Below are positions 7,839-17,599 of a stretch of 64,000 nucleotides of DNA, one piece after another (position 1 is the stretch's first letter; the number at the start of each line of letters is the position of its first letter). Under the pieces are notes generated by a model. It did no database searches and was not told where the DNA came from. It worked only from the letters and a program-made list of their open reading frames with translations. Made by a program: the position numbers and the translations under genes. The DNA is from Octadecabacter algicola (GTDB taxonomy: Bacteria > Pseudomonadota > Alphaproteobacteria > Rhodobacterales > Rhodobacteraceae). The stretch covers positions 682,001 through 746,000 of the forward strand of contig NZ_JAKGAR010000002.1 in the NCBI RefSeq assembly GCF_021532625.1, written 5' to 3'.

Positions 7839-10414
7839 CTTTGACCAAGACAGTCTGCCCTTATTGCGGCGTTGGCTGTGGTGTTCTTGCTGGGCCTGAT
7901 GGCACGATCAAAGGCGACCCAGAGCATCCTGCAAACTACGGGCGGTTGTGTTCTAAAGGGTCCGCGTTGGGCGAAACGATCGGCCTTGAAGGGCGGTTGT
8001 TGCGCCCGCAGATTGCTGGGAAAGACGCAGGTTGGGACGAAGCGCTCGATCTGATGGCTGAGAAATTCAGCGCTGCAATCCGCGAACATGGGCCGGACAG
8101 TGTTGCGATCTATGCTTCGGGCCAAATGCTTACCGAAGACTACTACGTCGCCAATAAATTCATGAAAGGCTATGTCGGGGCTGCAAATATCGACACAAAT
8201 TCGAGGCTCTGCATGGCATCCTCGGTTGTTGGACATAAGCGTGCTTTCGGCACGGATACCGTTCCGGGCACCTATGAAGACCTCGAAGACGCTGATCTGA
8301 TTGTGCTCGTTGGGTCCAACCTTGCGTGGTGCCATCCTGTCTTGCACCAACGGATCGCGGCGGCCAAAGAGGCGCGCCCGACAATGAAGATCGTCAACAT
8401 CGATCCACGAAAGACCGCGACGACAGCGCTGGCGGATTTGCACTTGCGCGTGGCACCAGATGGCGATGTGGCACTGTTCAACGGGCTTTTGGCCCACCTT
8501 GCGGATACGAATGCTCTTGATGCGGGTTTCATAGATCGGCACGTCAATGGCCACCAAGCGGCGGTGACGCAAGCGCGTCTGGACGATCCTGAAGAAAGCG
8601 GATTGGCCAAGGATGAATTAGCCGAGTTCTATGGGCTTTGGGCGGGTACCGAAAAAGTCGTTACCGTCTATTCCCAAGGCGTCAATCAATCGTCCTGCGG
8701 CACTGACAAGGTAAACGCGATCATCAATTGTCACCTTGCGACGGGCCGTATCGGCATACCGGGCATGGGACCGTTTTCCGTCACAGGCCAGCCCAACGCC
8801 ATGGGCGGTCGCGAAGTCGGCGGCATGGCAAATATGCTGGCCAACCACCTCGACATTGAAAACGCCGATCACCGTGCGGGGGTGCAAGCGTTCTGGAACA
8901 GCCCCACAATCGCACCCCATGCGGGACTAAAGGCGGTCGATCTGTTCGACGCGTGTGCGGCCGGAAAGATCAAGGCGCTTTGGGTGATTTCAACCAATCC
9001 AGCCGTTAGCCTGCCTGACGCAGATGGCGTCGCGAACGCCATCAAGAACGTCCCGTTTGTGGCGGTTTCCGATATCAATGCGCGCACCGATACGGGTGAT
9101 TTGGCGGATGTCCTTTTGCCTGCTACGGGATGGGGCGAAAAAGACGGAAGCGTCACCAATTCTGAACGTCGTGTTTCACGCCAGCGCGCGTTTTTGCCGA
9201 CCCCCGGTGAGGCCCGCCCAGATTGGCAGATCATCTGTGGTGTCGCGACCCGTATGGGCTGGGGCGACGCCTTTGCATTTGGGTCTCCTTCCGAAGTATT
9301 TGCTGAATATATTGCGCTGTCTGCAGCGACTGAAAACTTCGAGCGTGATCTGGATCTTAGTATTTTTGCGGATGTCGATTATGCAGATCTGATACCGACA
9401 CAGTGGCCGCAAAATGGTCGCCGTTTCTTTGCGGACGGTAAATTCTATCATGCCGATGGTAAGGCGAAGATGCTACCTGTCTGTGCTCCTGAACCAAAGG
9501 AACGCGACGCGTTTACTCTGAACACAGGGCGTAACCGCGATCAGTGGCATACGATGTCACGCAGCGGCAAAGCCCCGCGATTGGGCGCACATTTGGCTGA
9601 GCCATACGCTGAAATTCATCCTGATGACGCAGCAGCTTTGGCGATCACGTCCGGTGACCTAATTAAACTAAGCAATGGATTTGGTGCATCCGTGGTTCGT
9701 GCGCTTATCACCGATCGCACGGCGAAACGTCAAATTTTCACGCCCATGCATTGGACGCGTCAACAAAGCAGTGCGGGTTGGATAAATAATCTTGCAGCGC
9801 CAATTTCTGATCCGTTTTCGGGGCAACCGGCTTCCAAAAACAATGCTGTTGATGCGGCCAAGTTTGACGCCAAATGGTATGGCTTCGCCGCCAGCGCGGC
9901 TGAGCTCAACCCAAAAGGGGATTACGCCGCGGTTGCGCGGTCTTTGTCGGGATGGCAGGGCGAGTATGCTGGTCTGACGGTTCCGAACGACTGGGAAGAT
10001 TTAGCACGTGGTTTGATGGACGTTGACGGGGCAACCGTTTCAGAGGCTCGCGATGCCGATGGACGATATACGCGGCTAGCATTTTATAAGGACGAAACAC
10101 TGGTCGGGATGTTTTTCGCCAGCCCAACGCCAGTAACATTGGCACGTACTCATGCGGTGTCCTTGATCGGCACAGCGACCCCACCATTACAAGCGCTTGC
10201 CGGGCGTAGTGGTGCTGATCAGCCCGATCCGGGCGCGACGGTTTGTGCCTGTTTGAACGTCGGTATCAACACGCTGCGCACAGCTATCGCAGAAGGCGCC
10301 AATAGCGTCGAAGCCTTGGGCGAGGCGACCTGTGCGGGGACGAATTGCGGGTCCTGTAAGCCAGAGCTTGAAAGCCTGCTGGCGCAGTGCGCAGTTCCAA
10401 TGGCTGCCGAATGA
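7835..10414 (+). CDS. nasA: Assimilatory nitrate reductase catalytic subunit
   Basis: This 859-residue molybdopterin enzyme reduces nitrate to nitrite in the cytoplasm. The N-terminal [4Fe-4S] ligands are Cys8, Cys11, Cys15 and Cys39. The molybdenum-binding region contains NSRLCMASS (Cys near residue 127), and a molydopterin dinucleotide-binding domain follows from about residue 565. A C-terminal BFD-like [2Fe-2S] domain (from about 803, VCACLNVG...GTNCGSC) is typical of nitrate reductases that take electrons from NAD(P)H partners or ferredoxin. There is no twin-arginine signal. It overlaps nirD and is followed by trpD2 with a 4-bp overlap. Confidence 0.94.
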   Translation: MTLTKTVCPYCGVGCGVLAGPDGTIKGDPEHPANYGRLCSKGSALGETIGLEGRLLRPQIAGKDAGWDEALDLMAEKFSAAIREHGPDSVAIYASGQMLTEDYYVANKFMKGYVGAANIDTNSRLCMASSVVGHKRAFGTDTVPGTYEDLEDADLIVLVGSNLAWCHPVLHQRIAAAKEARPTMKIVNIDPRKTATTALADLHLRVAPDGDVALFNGLLAHLADTNALDAGFIDRHVNGHQAAVTQARLDDPEESGLAKDELAEFYGLWAGTEKVVTVYSQGVNQSSCGTDKVNAIINCHLATGRIGIPGMGPFSVTGQPNAMGGREVGGMANMLANHLDIENADHRAGVQAFWNSPTIAPHAGLKAVDLFDACAAGKIKALWVISTNPAVSLPDADGVANAIKNVPFVAVSDINARTDTGDLADVLLPATGWGEKDGSVTNSERRVSRQRAFLPTPGEARPDWQIICGVATRMGWGDAFAFGSPSEVFAEYIALSAATENFERDLDLSIFADVDYADLIPTQWPQNGRRFFADGKFYHADGKAKMLPVCAPEPKERDAFTLNTGRNRDQWHTMSRSGKAPRLGAHLAEPYAEIHPDDAAALAITSGDLIKLSNGFGASVVRALITDRTAKRQIFTPMHWTRQQSSAGWINNLAAPISDPFSGQPASKNNAVDAAKFDAKWYGFAASAAELNPKGDYAAVARSLSGWQGEYAGLTVPNDWEDLARGLMDVDGATVSEARDADGRYTRLAFYKDETLVGMFFASPTPVTLARTHAVSLIGTATPPLQALAGRSGADQPDPGATVCACLNVGINTLRTAIAEGANSVEALGEATCAGTNCGSCKPELESLLAQCAVPMAAE

Positions 10415-11352
10415 CCCTAGCACCATACGTTCGCATCGTCGCACAAGGAAAGGGGCGCGCGCGCGCTTTCACCCAAGACGAAGCCGAGAAGGCGATGACA
10501 ATCATCTTATCAGGCAATGGCGCCCCCGAAGCGGTTGGAGCGATCTTGATGGTGTTGCGCCTGCGTGGTGAAACGGACGCTGAGATCGCAGGATTTACGG
10601 CTGCTTTGCGTAAAGCGACGCCGGACCTGCCGACCGCTGATCTGGATTGGCCGTGTTATGCCGCCGGCCGCACGCGCGGTGCGCCGCTATTTGTGCTGGC
10701 CGCTAAACTGGTGGCGCAGGCGGGTTATACGGTCTCGATGCATGGTTGGAACTCCCACCAAAGCACGGCTGCGGATTTACGCGATGCAATGGACCAGGTG
10801 GCGATTGAGGGCGACGGTCTGTCGTATCAACCGCTTGAAACGCTTAGTCCTGCGGCGTTCGAGGTGCTGAAGCTGCGCGATACGTTCGGGTTACGCAGCT
10901 GTATCAATACCGTTCTGCGTATGTGGAACCCGAGCGGCGCGGGCACAACTGTGCAAGGCGTTTTTCATCCGTCTTATCGCGGGCTGCAATCACGCGCGGC
11001 TGCACTTTTGGGCGACCGAAACTTGACCGTTATTAAGGGTGGGGGCGGCGAGTTTGAACGAAATCCCGCCAAAAGTACTGCGATTTTTGGCCTGCGCAAT
11101 GGCGTGGAGTTGGACGAAAGCACCGGGGCATTGCTGGATGATACGCGCCGCCTCCATGAACCATCCCAAAGCGTTGATTTGGCCGCCCTATGGCTTGGCT
11201 CGCAGGACGACCCATTCGCCACAACGACAGTGATCGGCACCGCCGCTTTGGCGCTGTGGTCCTTGGGCGCAACGGACACTGTGCCCAAAGCAAACGACAT
11301 GGCGCGCGACCTTTGGATCGACCGTCACTCACAAACGAGGATTTCAGCATGA
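10411..11352 (+). CDS. TrpD2-like glycosyltransferase-family protein (YbiB type)
   Basis: This 313-residue protein is related to anthranilate phosphoribosyltransferase. It has an N-terminal helical domain with the pattern GAPEAVGAILMVLRLRGET, and a C-terminal domain with MHGWNSHQ and VIKGGGGEFERNP. It matches the TrpD2/YbiB group, whose characterised member binds nucleic acid rather than making tryptophan. ATG 10411 overlaps the nasA stop; an alternative start at 10387 would lie inside nasA. The stop overlaps the cysG start. Such genes recur inside proteobacterial nas operons, but their role there is unknown. Confidence 0.8.
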   Translation: MTLAPYVRIVAQGKGRARAFTQDEAEKAMTIILSGNGAPEAVGAILMVLRLRGETDAEIAGFTAALRKATPDLPTADLDWPCYAAGRTRGAPLFVLAAKLVAQAGYTVSMHGWNSHQSTAADLRDAMDQVAIEGDGLSYQPLETLSPAAFEVLKLRDTFGLRSCINTVLRMWNPSGAGTTVQGVFHPSYRGLQSRAAALLGDRNLTVIKGGGGEFERNPAKSTAIFGLRNGVELDESTGALLDDTRRLHEPSQSVDLAALWLGSQDDPFATTTVIGTAALALWSLGATDTVPKANDMARDLWIDRHSQTRISA

Positions 11353-12749
11353 AGACTTTCCCAATGTTTCTGCAAATGCAGGGCCGTCGTGTCATCATTG
11401 CAGGCGGTGGTGAGCAGGCTGCGCAAAAATGCCGATTGATCCTAAAGACAGAAGCCGCAATCACAATTATTGCGCCGTCGCTTGATCCTGAACTGTCGGA
11501 CCTTCACGGACAGGGCCGGATAAAATGGAGCGCTGCGACGGTCACTGCGCCGGACTTTGCAGATGCGGCGCTCGTGTTTATTGCGACGGGCTGTCCTGCC
11601 GCGGACGCGAGCCTTCATGTGTTGGCCAAGTCCGTCGGCGCGACCGTGAATGTCGTGGATCAACCGGACTTGTGTGATGCGATTACTCCGTCGATTGTGG
11701 ATCGCTCTCCGGTGGTTGTGGCGATTGGAACAGAGGGCACGGCCCCAGTGTTGGCCCGTCAAATCAAAACCCGCGTTGAGGAAATGTTGGAGCCGCGTCT
11801 TGGTGATCTTGCTGCCCTTGCCGGGCGTCTGCGCGATCGGGCTGCGATGCGTCTTGGCCCGCGGATGCGGCGTGATTTGTGGCGTTGGGTCTTTGCTGGC
11901 CCTGCGCGTGACGCTCATTCACGGGGTGGCGAACGCGAAGCCGCGCGCATGATCAAAGAAGCGATTGATACCGCGTCCTTCGGAGCGAGCAATGAGGGAA
12001 CGGTTGCGTTGGTCGGGGCAGGACCTGGGTGCAAAGACCTTATCACCATGCGCGGAGTGCAACGGCTGCAAGAAGCAGACGTCATCTATTATGATCGACT
12101 GGTCGATCCTGAAATCCTCGACCTTGCCCGCCGCGATGCTGAGCGGGTTTATGTTGGCAAAGCACCGGGGTGCCATCACTGGCCGCAGGATAAGATATCT
12201 GGTGTTTTGGTGGCTGCTGCACGTCAGGGCAAACGGGTCGTGCGCCTTAAATGCGGTGACCCGGGTGTCTTTGCACGTGGGGCTGAAGAAGCTGATGCGC
12301 TGAACGCTGCAGGGATTGCCTACGAAATCGTCCCCGGTGTTACTGCGGCAAGTGCGGCGTCTGCTGCGCTGGGTGGGTTCATGACTGAACGCGGAACATG
12401 CGATACGCTGGTGCTGGCGACGGGGCGTTCGGAAGTTGCGGGTAAAACGCCTGAATGGTTGAACATCCTGCATCCCGGAACACGGGTTGCTGTCTATATG
12501 GGCGTAGGGGCCGCATCGAACATCGCGGATGCATTGCAGCAATCAGGCCTAGAGGACCATGTTGAAATCAGCATTGTGTCGCGTGCTCAGCAGGCGGATC
12601 AAACAATTGCGCGTTGCTGCGCGTCTACCTTGGTGGACACAATCAAGACGAAAGATATATCTAACCCTGCGATCTTGTTTTTGACTCGCCCACATGTTGG
12701 TACCGCCCAGCATCAAATGGCACCGCACGCTGTCTTGGCAGAGGCCTAA
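11349..12749 (+). CDS. cysG: CysG, sirohaem synthase (trifunctional)
   Basis: This 466-residue protein makes sirohaem for NirB. Residues 1-150 form the NAD-dependent precorrin-2 dehydrogenase/ferrochelatase part (IIAGGGEQAAQK, then VVDQPDLCDAITPSIVDRSP). From about residue 218 comes the SAM-dependent uroporphyrinogen III methyltransferase: VGAGPGCKDLITM, VGKAPG, RLKCGDPGVF, EIVPGVTAASA and VYMGVG. The loop that reads SSGGTSPV in enteric CysG reads GTEGTAPV here. The start at 11349 overlaps the trpD2 stop (ATGA). It is the last gene of the nitrate operon and is followed by a hairpin. Confidence 0.94.
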   Translation: MKTFPMFLQMQGRRVIIAGGGEQAAQKCRLILKTEAAITIIAPSLDPELSDLHGQGRIKWSAATVTAPDFADAALVFIATGCPAADASLHVLAKSVGATVNVVDQPDLCDAITPSIVDRSPVVVAIGTEGTAPVLARQIKTRVEEMLEPRLGDLAALAGRLRDRAAMRLGPRMRRDLWRWVFAGPARDAHSRGGEREAARMIKEAIDTASFGASNEGTVALVGAGPGCKDLITMRGVQRLQEADVIYYDRLVDPEILDLARRDAERVYVGKAPGCHHWPQDKISGVLVAAARQGKRVVRLKCGDPGVFARGAEEADALNAAGIAYEIVPGVTAASAASAALGGFMTERGTCDTLVLATGRSEVAGKTPEWLNILHPGTRVAVYMGVGAASNIADALQQSGLEDHVEISIVSRAQQADQTIARCCASTLVDTIKTKDISNPAILFLTRPHVGTAQHQMAPHAVLAEA

Positions 12750-12758
12750 AGGCCTAAG

Positions 12759-12785
12759 GCGTTGGCCCAAGGGAAGGGCCAACGC
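12759..12785. terminator. Perfect 10-bp hairpin between convergent cysG and RND genes
   Basis: GCGTTGGCCC (12759-12768) pairs perfectly with GGGCCAACGC (12776-12785) around a 7-base loop. It lies in the 47-bp gap between two convergent genes and has no T run on either side. It probably acts as a bidirectional terminator or 3' barrier. Confidence 0.65.
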
Positions 12786-12796
12786 ACCCCCGCAAG

Positions 12797-15700
12797 CTAT
12801 GCGGTGGCCAATTGGCGTTCGGCGGACCGTTTGAAGAAGACGTAGTACAGCACGGGTGCCGCAATCAGCGTAAGTACCGATGCGAACGCCAAGCCACCCA
12901 TAATTGTCACAGCCATTGACTGGAAGAATGCGTCGCTGATCAGAGGCAACATTCCAAGGATCGTTGTGGCCGCAGCAAGGAACACGGGCCGCAGTCGCGA
13001 CGTGGATGCGTTTACAATAGCATCTACCAACGGAAGCTCGGGTTCCGCAGCGCGGGTCAAATCGATTTCTTCGATCAGGACGATCCCGTTTTTGATCAAC
13101 ATTCCAGAAAGCGACAGTAGGCCAAGAAGGGCCGTAAAGGTGAAAGGCAGACCCGCACCAAGCAGACCAAGACTAACACCGTTGACGGCCATTGGCACCA
13201 AAAGCCAAATGATGATCGGCTGGCGCAAAGCGTTGAACAAAAGCACCGAAATCAAAACCATGATGATGATGCTGAATGGCAATTGTCCAGCAAGGGACGC
13301 CTGCGCATCTGAAGAGCTTTCCAATTCACCACCCCATTCCATTGTGTATCCACTGGGAATGCTCATGTCTTCGATGACATCGCGCACTTCTGCCAGAACT
13401 TCGGAGGCGGTCATATCGCGTGGGATGTCAGCGCCGACAGTGATCACATCCGCACGGTCACGTCGCAGAAGCAACGTGTCTTGGGGTTCGAAAACGAACC
13501 CGTCGGTGACTTGCTCCATGGAAACGTAACCACCGGCACTGTCGGAATAGATGACTTGATCGGCCAAGGACAAATCACTGTCACGTGGAACGCGGACCGT
13601 AATCGGAATCTGGCGATCGCCTTCGCGGAACGTACCTGCTGCCAAACCTTCGACTGCGAATTGCAGGGTCTGTGTTATGTCAGACCTTGAAACGCCAGCA
13701 TCCTGAGCGCGGTCCTCGGAATAGATCGGGCGCAAAATTAGTTCGCGTTCACGCCAGTCGTGACGCGGCGCGACGATGTTCTCGGATGTGTCACTCAGAC
13801 GCGCAATCGCTTCGTCGGCAAGATCACGCAGGACGTCAGGGTCGCCGCCTGAAAAACGCACTTCGATCGGGGCGCCACCACCTGGGCCGAATGCCAAGCG
13901 CTTGACGCGGAACTCGCCTTGCGGGACCGCGGATAGGGCAAAGGCCTCAAGCTCGTTCATTTCGTCTTCGATGACGTCGAGTGATGTGACGCGCACGATC
14001 AGATGGCCGTAACCGGGGTTCGGGTCTTCACTGTCGTAGGTCAACATGAACCGTGATGCCCCCATGCCGATGAAGGCAGAAGTCGCGGTGACGTCTTCGC
14101 GGCTGGATAGCCAGTTTTCGAGCACAGCCATGTCGTCGGATGTCTGGCTGATTGATGCACCTTGCGGCAGTTTGTAGTGCACGAAGTAAAGCGGCGTGTT
14201 GCTGTCAGGGAAGAACTGCTGCTTGATCTGGCCAAATAGTGCAAAGCAGACGACCGTTGTGCCAATCAAGCCTGCGATGACGATCCAACGCAGCTTGATA
14301 CAGGCCCGCAGCACAGCAGAGTAGGTCCTGAACAAAACACCGTCGTATCCGCCACTTTGCAGATCATCGCCTTGTTTGAAAAAGAAATGCCCTAACAAAG
14401 GCGTAACCGTCAGGGCCAAGACCCATGACAACAAAAGCGAAATCGCAATCACGGCAAACAGAGAAAACAGAAATTCACCGGTCGCATCAGGACTAAGCCC
14501 AATACCAGCAAAGGCCATGATCCCAATCACGGTCGCGCCGAGCAATGGAATTTGCGTCTTGCTAGCCGCTTCGGTCGCCGCGTCACGGGAGTTACGACCG
14601 CGGTGCATTGAAATCTGCATGCCCTCTGCCACCACGATGGCGTTGTCGACAAGCATCCCCATCGCAATAATCAAAGCGCCCAGAGAAATCCGCTCCATTT
14701 CAATCGAACCAAGCGCCATGAAGAACAGTGTGCCCAGAACCGTCAGGAACAAAGTTGATCCTACCACAACGGCGGCACGCCAACCCATGAAAATGGCCAG
14801 CACGACAACAACGATTGCTACGGACATAGCAAGGTTGATCAAAAATGCGTTGGACGCTTCTTCGACGACAACATGTTGTTGGTAGATCGGTTCAATCGCA
14901 ATCCCGAGAGGAATGTCCGCGCGAAGCATATCGAGATGCGCATCAACGCGCTTCCCGACTTCCACGATGTTTTCCGAGGCAATCCCTGCAACGCCCAACG
15001 TAAAAGCTTCTACTCCGTTGTGACGCACAATCAGGTCTGGGTTTGCTTCTCGACCTCGAAAGACGTCGGCAAAGTTTGACAGGTTTACGACTTCGCCGCC
15101 GACACCGATCGATAGGGAGGCGATTTCTGAAACGCTGTCGGACCCGTAAGGACGTTGGATGATTGTACGCCCTTCGGTGTTCTGGAGAGTGCCGCCATCG
15201 ACCACTTCGTTGGCGCCTGAAATCGCAGATACGATCGCCGCAGGTGGGATGCCCATATTGGTCAGCAACGCCATCTCGGGTTCGATGTAGATGACTTCGT
15301 TAGGGACGCCAGACAGGCTTACGTCGGACACGCCGTCCACGCTTAGCAATTCGCGACGCAGGTAAGTCGAAAGATTGTTAATCTCGGCGTCCGTGTATCC
15401 TGTCGCTGTGACGGCGTAATACATGCCATAGACGTCGCCGAAGTTGTCGTTCACAAATGGAACGGAGGTGCCGCTGGGTAGGGAAGCATCGCCAACCCGG
15501 TTGCGTAATTTTGTCCAAATTTCAGGTAGTTCCGTGCCGTCGTACTGGGCGCGCATATTGACCGTGATCCACGACAACCCGGGTTGGTTCATCGTCTGGA
15601 TGTCATCGACTTCACCCATCTTCTGGATCTGGGATTCGATGGGTTCAGAGACCTCAAGCGCGACTTCTTGTGCCGAGGCGCCGGGGTATTGGGTCACGAC

Positions 15701-15838
15701 AATTGCGGTCTTGATGGTAAATGCAGGGTCTTCTAGTCGTCCAAGCGAATTAAAACCCCAAAGGCCGCCCAGAAGGCAGATGAGCATTACGATCCAAGTA
15801 TAGATCGGGCGGTTGATCGACAGGCGTGCAATATCCAT
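12797..15838 (-). CDS. RND-family efflux pump inner-membrane subunit
   Basis: This 1013-residue protein is a proton-driven drug/solute exporter of the HAE/AcrB-like RND class. It has an N-terminal membrane helix, two large periplasmic loops (about 35-330 and 540-850) and two six-helix bundles. TM4 contains GMLVDNAIVVAEG, so the first proton-relay aspartate is kept while the second is Asn, as in several AcrB relatives. The loop sequence QYPGASAQEVALEVSEPIE is typical. The adaptor gene lies 8 bp upstream. No outer-membrane channel gene is nearby, so a TolC encoded elsewhere is expected. The substrate cannot be predicted. Confidence 0.92.
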   Translation of the reverse strand: MDIARLSINRPIYTWIVMLICLLGGLWGFNSLGRLEDPAFTIKTAIVVTQYPGASAQEVALEVSEPIESQIQKMGEVDDIQTMNQPGLSWITVNMRAQYDGTELPEIWTKLRNRVGDASLPSGTSVPFVNDNFGDVYGMYYAVTATGYTDAEINNLSTYLRRELLSVDGVSDVSLSGVPNEVIYIEPEMALLTNMGIPPAAIVSAISGANEVVDGGTLQNTEGRTIIQRPYGSDSVSEIASLSIGVGGEVVNLSNFADVFRGREANPDLIVRHNGVEAFTLGVAGIASENIVEVGKRVDAHLDMLRADIPLGIAIEPIYQQHVVVEEASNAFLINLAMSVAIVVVVLAIFMGWRAAVVVGSTLFLTVLGTLFFMALGSIEMERISLGALIIAMGMLVDNAIVVAEGMQISMHRGRNSRDAATEAASKTQIPLLGATVIGIMAFAGIGLSPDATGEFLFSLFAVIAISLLLSWVLALTVTPLLGHFFFKQGDDLQSGGYDGVLFRTYSAVLRACIKLRWIVIAGLIGTTVVCFALFGQIKQQFFPDSNTPLYFVHYKLPQGASISQTSDDMAVLENWLSSREDVTATSAFIGMGASRFMLTYDSEDPNPGYGHLIVRVTSLDVIEDEMNELEAFALSAVPQGEFRVKRLAFGPGGGAPIEVRFSGGDPDVLRDLADEAIARLSDTSENIVAPRHDWRERELILRPIYSEDRAQDAGVSRSDITQTLQFAVEGLAAGTFREGDRQIPITVRVPRDSDLSLADQVIYSDSAGGYVSMEQVTDGFVFEPQDTLLLRRDRADVITVGADIPRDMTASEVLAEVRDVIEDMSIPSGYTMEWGGELESSSDAQASLAGQLPFSIIIMVLISVLLFNALRQPIIIWLLVPMAVNGVSLGLLGAGLPFTFTALLGLLSLSGMLIKNGIVLIEEIDLTRAAEPELPLVDAIVNASTSRLRPVFLAAATTILGMLPLISDAFFQSMAVTIMGGLAFASVLTLIAAPVLYYVFFKRSAERQLATA

Positions 15839-15846
15839 GATCGGTC

Positions 15847-16884
15847 TTAATCCCCAAAGCCGGTAAAACGACGCACTGCGTCTCCATCAGTCAAACTTGC
15901 TGCGCCAATCGAGACGTATTCTTGACCCGTTTCGAGCCCAGATAGGACCGTCACGTCGCCACTATTCGTCGGCGCAATTTCAACAGGCGTTCTGACAACA
16001 GTGCCATCCACGTCGTTTGTCGGCGTGAAGACCATAACGCTGGTCGAATTGTCATTTTCGATAACAATCGCAGAGGCAGGTACCTCCATATGGCTAACGC
16101 CTGTATCCAAAAGCGCGGTCACTTTGGCGGACGATCCGGGTAGAAGGCTCAGTCCGTCCTGCGGTTCCATTCCGAGTGTGATCGTATACGTCTGACCGAT
16201 CTGAGCTGTCTCGGCGTTGAATTCTTTTATGTCGAGCGGGTATTGGCCTTCATGTGCTGGGAATTCGGCAAACACAGTTACGTCAGCGTCCTTACCAGCG
16301 CGTTGGAACAGTTGCTCTGGAACGTCGATTTCAATCCGAACATCGGACATATCATGGAGCCGCACCACTGGCGTCCCGACTGCCACCGTCGAAAAGTTTG
16401 GCTGTAGTCGTGCGGCCACGATGGCGTCAAAGGGCGCGTGGAGTGTTGCGTTGTCTAGCTCGCGCTCCGCATTTCTAAGGGCGATGGCGCTGAGTTCTTG
16501 CTGTGTCTCTGCGTCCAAGAGGTTGCTTTCAGCGACGGCGCTCCCAACGAGTTGTTGATACCGATCAGCCGTCCGCGCCGCTTGAGTTTGTTGGGCCGAT
16601 GCCTCTGCGAGGGCCAATTCAAACGGTTGTTGATCCATCATGGCGACCAGATCACCCTGCGCAATGAATGTGCCTTCTTCGACGGGGAATTCTACGATCT
16701 GCCCGCCGACCTGAAATGCCAAGTCTACCGTTTGGCGCGCCACAACTTGGCCAAAGAAGACATGTCTTTCGTCTTCTTCTCCAGCGCTTGCCGTTTCGAT
16801 CTTAACGGTGGGGCCGTCTGCCTGTGCCGCTAGGGGCATCACGGCGGCGGACATGAGCATTGCGATCTTGATCAACGTTTGCAC
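15847..16884 (-). CDS. RND efflux periplasmic adaptor (membrane fusion protein)
   Basis: This 345-residue HlyD/AcrA-type adaptor has a Sec signal (MQTLIKIAMLMSAAVMPLAAQA). Paired lipoyl halves follow: GQIVEFPVEEGTFIAQGDLVAMMD, read here in two parts around residues 55-80, and TLHAPFDAIVAARL around 150. Between them is a short helical hairpin of about 55 residues, and beta-barrel domains come after. It links the pump to an outer-membrane channel. It lies 8 bp upstream of the pump gene and forms a two-gene operon with it. There is no lipobox cysteine, so it is probably a soluble periplasmic form. Confidence 0.9.
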   Translation of the reverse strand: MQTLIKIAMLMSAAVMPLAAQADGPTVKIETASAGEEDERHVFFGQVVARQTVDLAFQVGGQIVEFPVEEGTFIAQGDLVAMMDQQPFELALAEASAQQTQAARTADRYQQLVGSAVAESNLLDAETQQELSAIALRNAERELDNATLHAPFDAIVAARLQPNFSTVAVGTPVVRLHDMSDVRIEIDVPEQLFQRAGKDADVTVFAEFPAHEGQYPLDIKEFNAETAQIGQTYTITLGMEPQDGLSLLPGSSAKVTALLDTGVSHMEVPASAIVIENDNSTSVMVFTPTNDVDGTVVRTPVEIAPTNSGDVTVLSGLETGQEYVSIGAASLTDGDAVRRFTGFGD

Positions 16885-17130
16885 CGGCGTTTCCTTTGTT
16901 CAAATTTGGCGAGCTATTGGCGGGCCTGTTTACGGCATCTGATACTGCGTCCGGCGGGTTTCAAGGCTTGTTTCATTTGCTGGATCAGAAAAGAATCCGG
17001 ACATGAAAGACCCTGAAATTGAGTGGCAGGAGACTCAGCCGTGGATCGCACTAATTGTTTAGTATGGGGGGGCATCTATCGCGTCAACACTGAACGAAAT
17101 GTTGTGCGAAACATCGGATCGCAATCCGGA

Positions 17131-17158
17131 ACACAGCGGCCACCAAAGCGGCCGCTGT
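17131..17158 (-). terminator. Hairpin terminator downstream of the stress-protein gene
   Basis: CACAGCGGCC (17131-17140) pairs perfectly with GGCCGCTGTG (17149-17158) around an 8-base loop, 9 bp after the universal stress protein stop. There is no T run, so it may need a factor or act as a 3' stabiliser. The rest of 16885-17130 must hold the promoter of the RND operon; no convincing box was seen there. Confidence 0.6.
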
Positions 17159-17167
17159 GAGTGTTGG

Positions 17168-17599
17168 TTATCTAACGACGTAGACGGAACAGTTTGAATG
17201 TCGCACGACGCGTGCGGCATTGGGGCCAAGCAGGTAGTCCTTAAAATCTGCTCGGTGGGCACCGATGACGATCAGGCCGGCCTTGGACAGTTTGGCTGCC
17301 TTCAACACCTCTTCGTAGACGCTTCCGACGGCCACTAAGTGACGAACGTCTTTGTTTGCCTCTGCTCCGATCACATCCGCGGCCATTTCATTAAGCAGCT
17401 TGGCGGCACCGTCCTGAGCGGACTTGACATCGTGGTCTTTGAAATAGGCGCTGACGACGTTTGCACCAAAATCAGGGACGACCGTGATGACATCCAACTG
17501 GGCCCCATCAAGATCGGCCAGTTTCTTGGCTTCCTTGACGACTTGGGCTTCGTCTTTGGGACGGTTGATGTCGACTGCGCAAAGTATTGTCTTGATCAT
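17168..17599 (-). CDS. Universal stress protein, TRAP-associated
   Basis: This 143-residue UspA-fold protein starts MIKTILCAVDINRP. Its ATP-binding loop is only partly canonical: GAHR where GxxG is usual, then GPNAARVVRHSNCSV. ATP binding is therefore likely but not certain. Its start overlaps the TRAP permease stop by 4 bp (ATGA), so it is the last gene of the TRAP operon. Stress proteins of this kind are often encoded with TRAP transporters (TeaD in Halomonas is the known case, where it modulates uptake). A similar control role here is inference. Confidence 0.9.
   Translation of the reverse strand: MIKTILCAVDINRPKDEAQVVKEAKKLADLDGAQLDVITVVPDFGANVVSAYFKDHDVKSAQDGAAKLLNEMAADVIGAEANKDVRHLVAVGSVYEEVLKAAKLSKAGLIVIGAHRADFKDYLLGPNAARVVRHSNCSVYVVR

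Noticed and set aside
7448-8572. 374-codon open frame antisense to nirD/nasA
   Set aside because: It is the shadow of strongly supported coding sequence on the other strand; its product has no recognisable motif.
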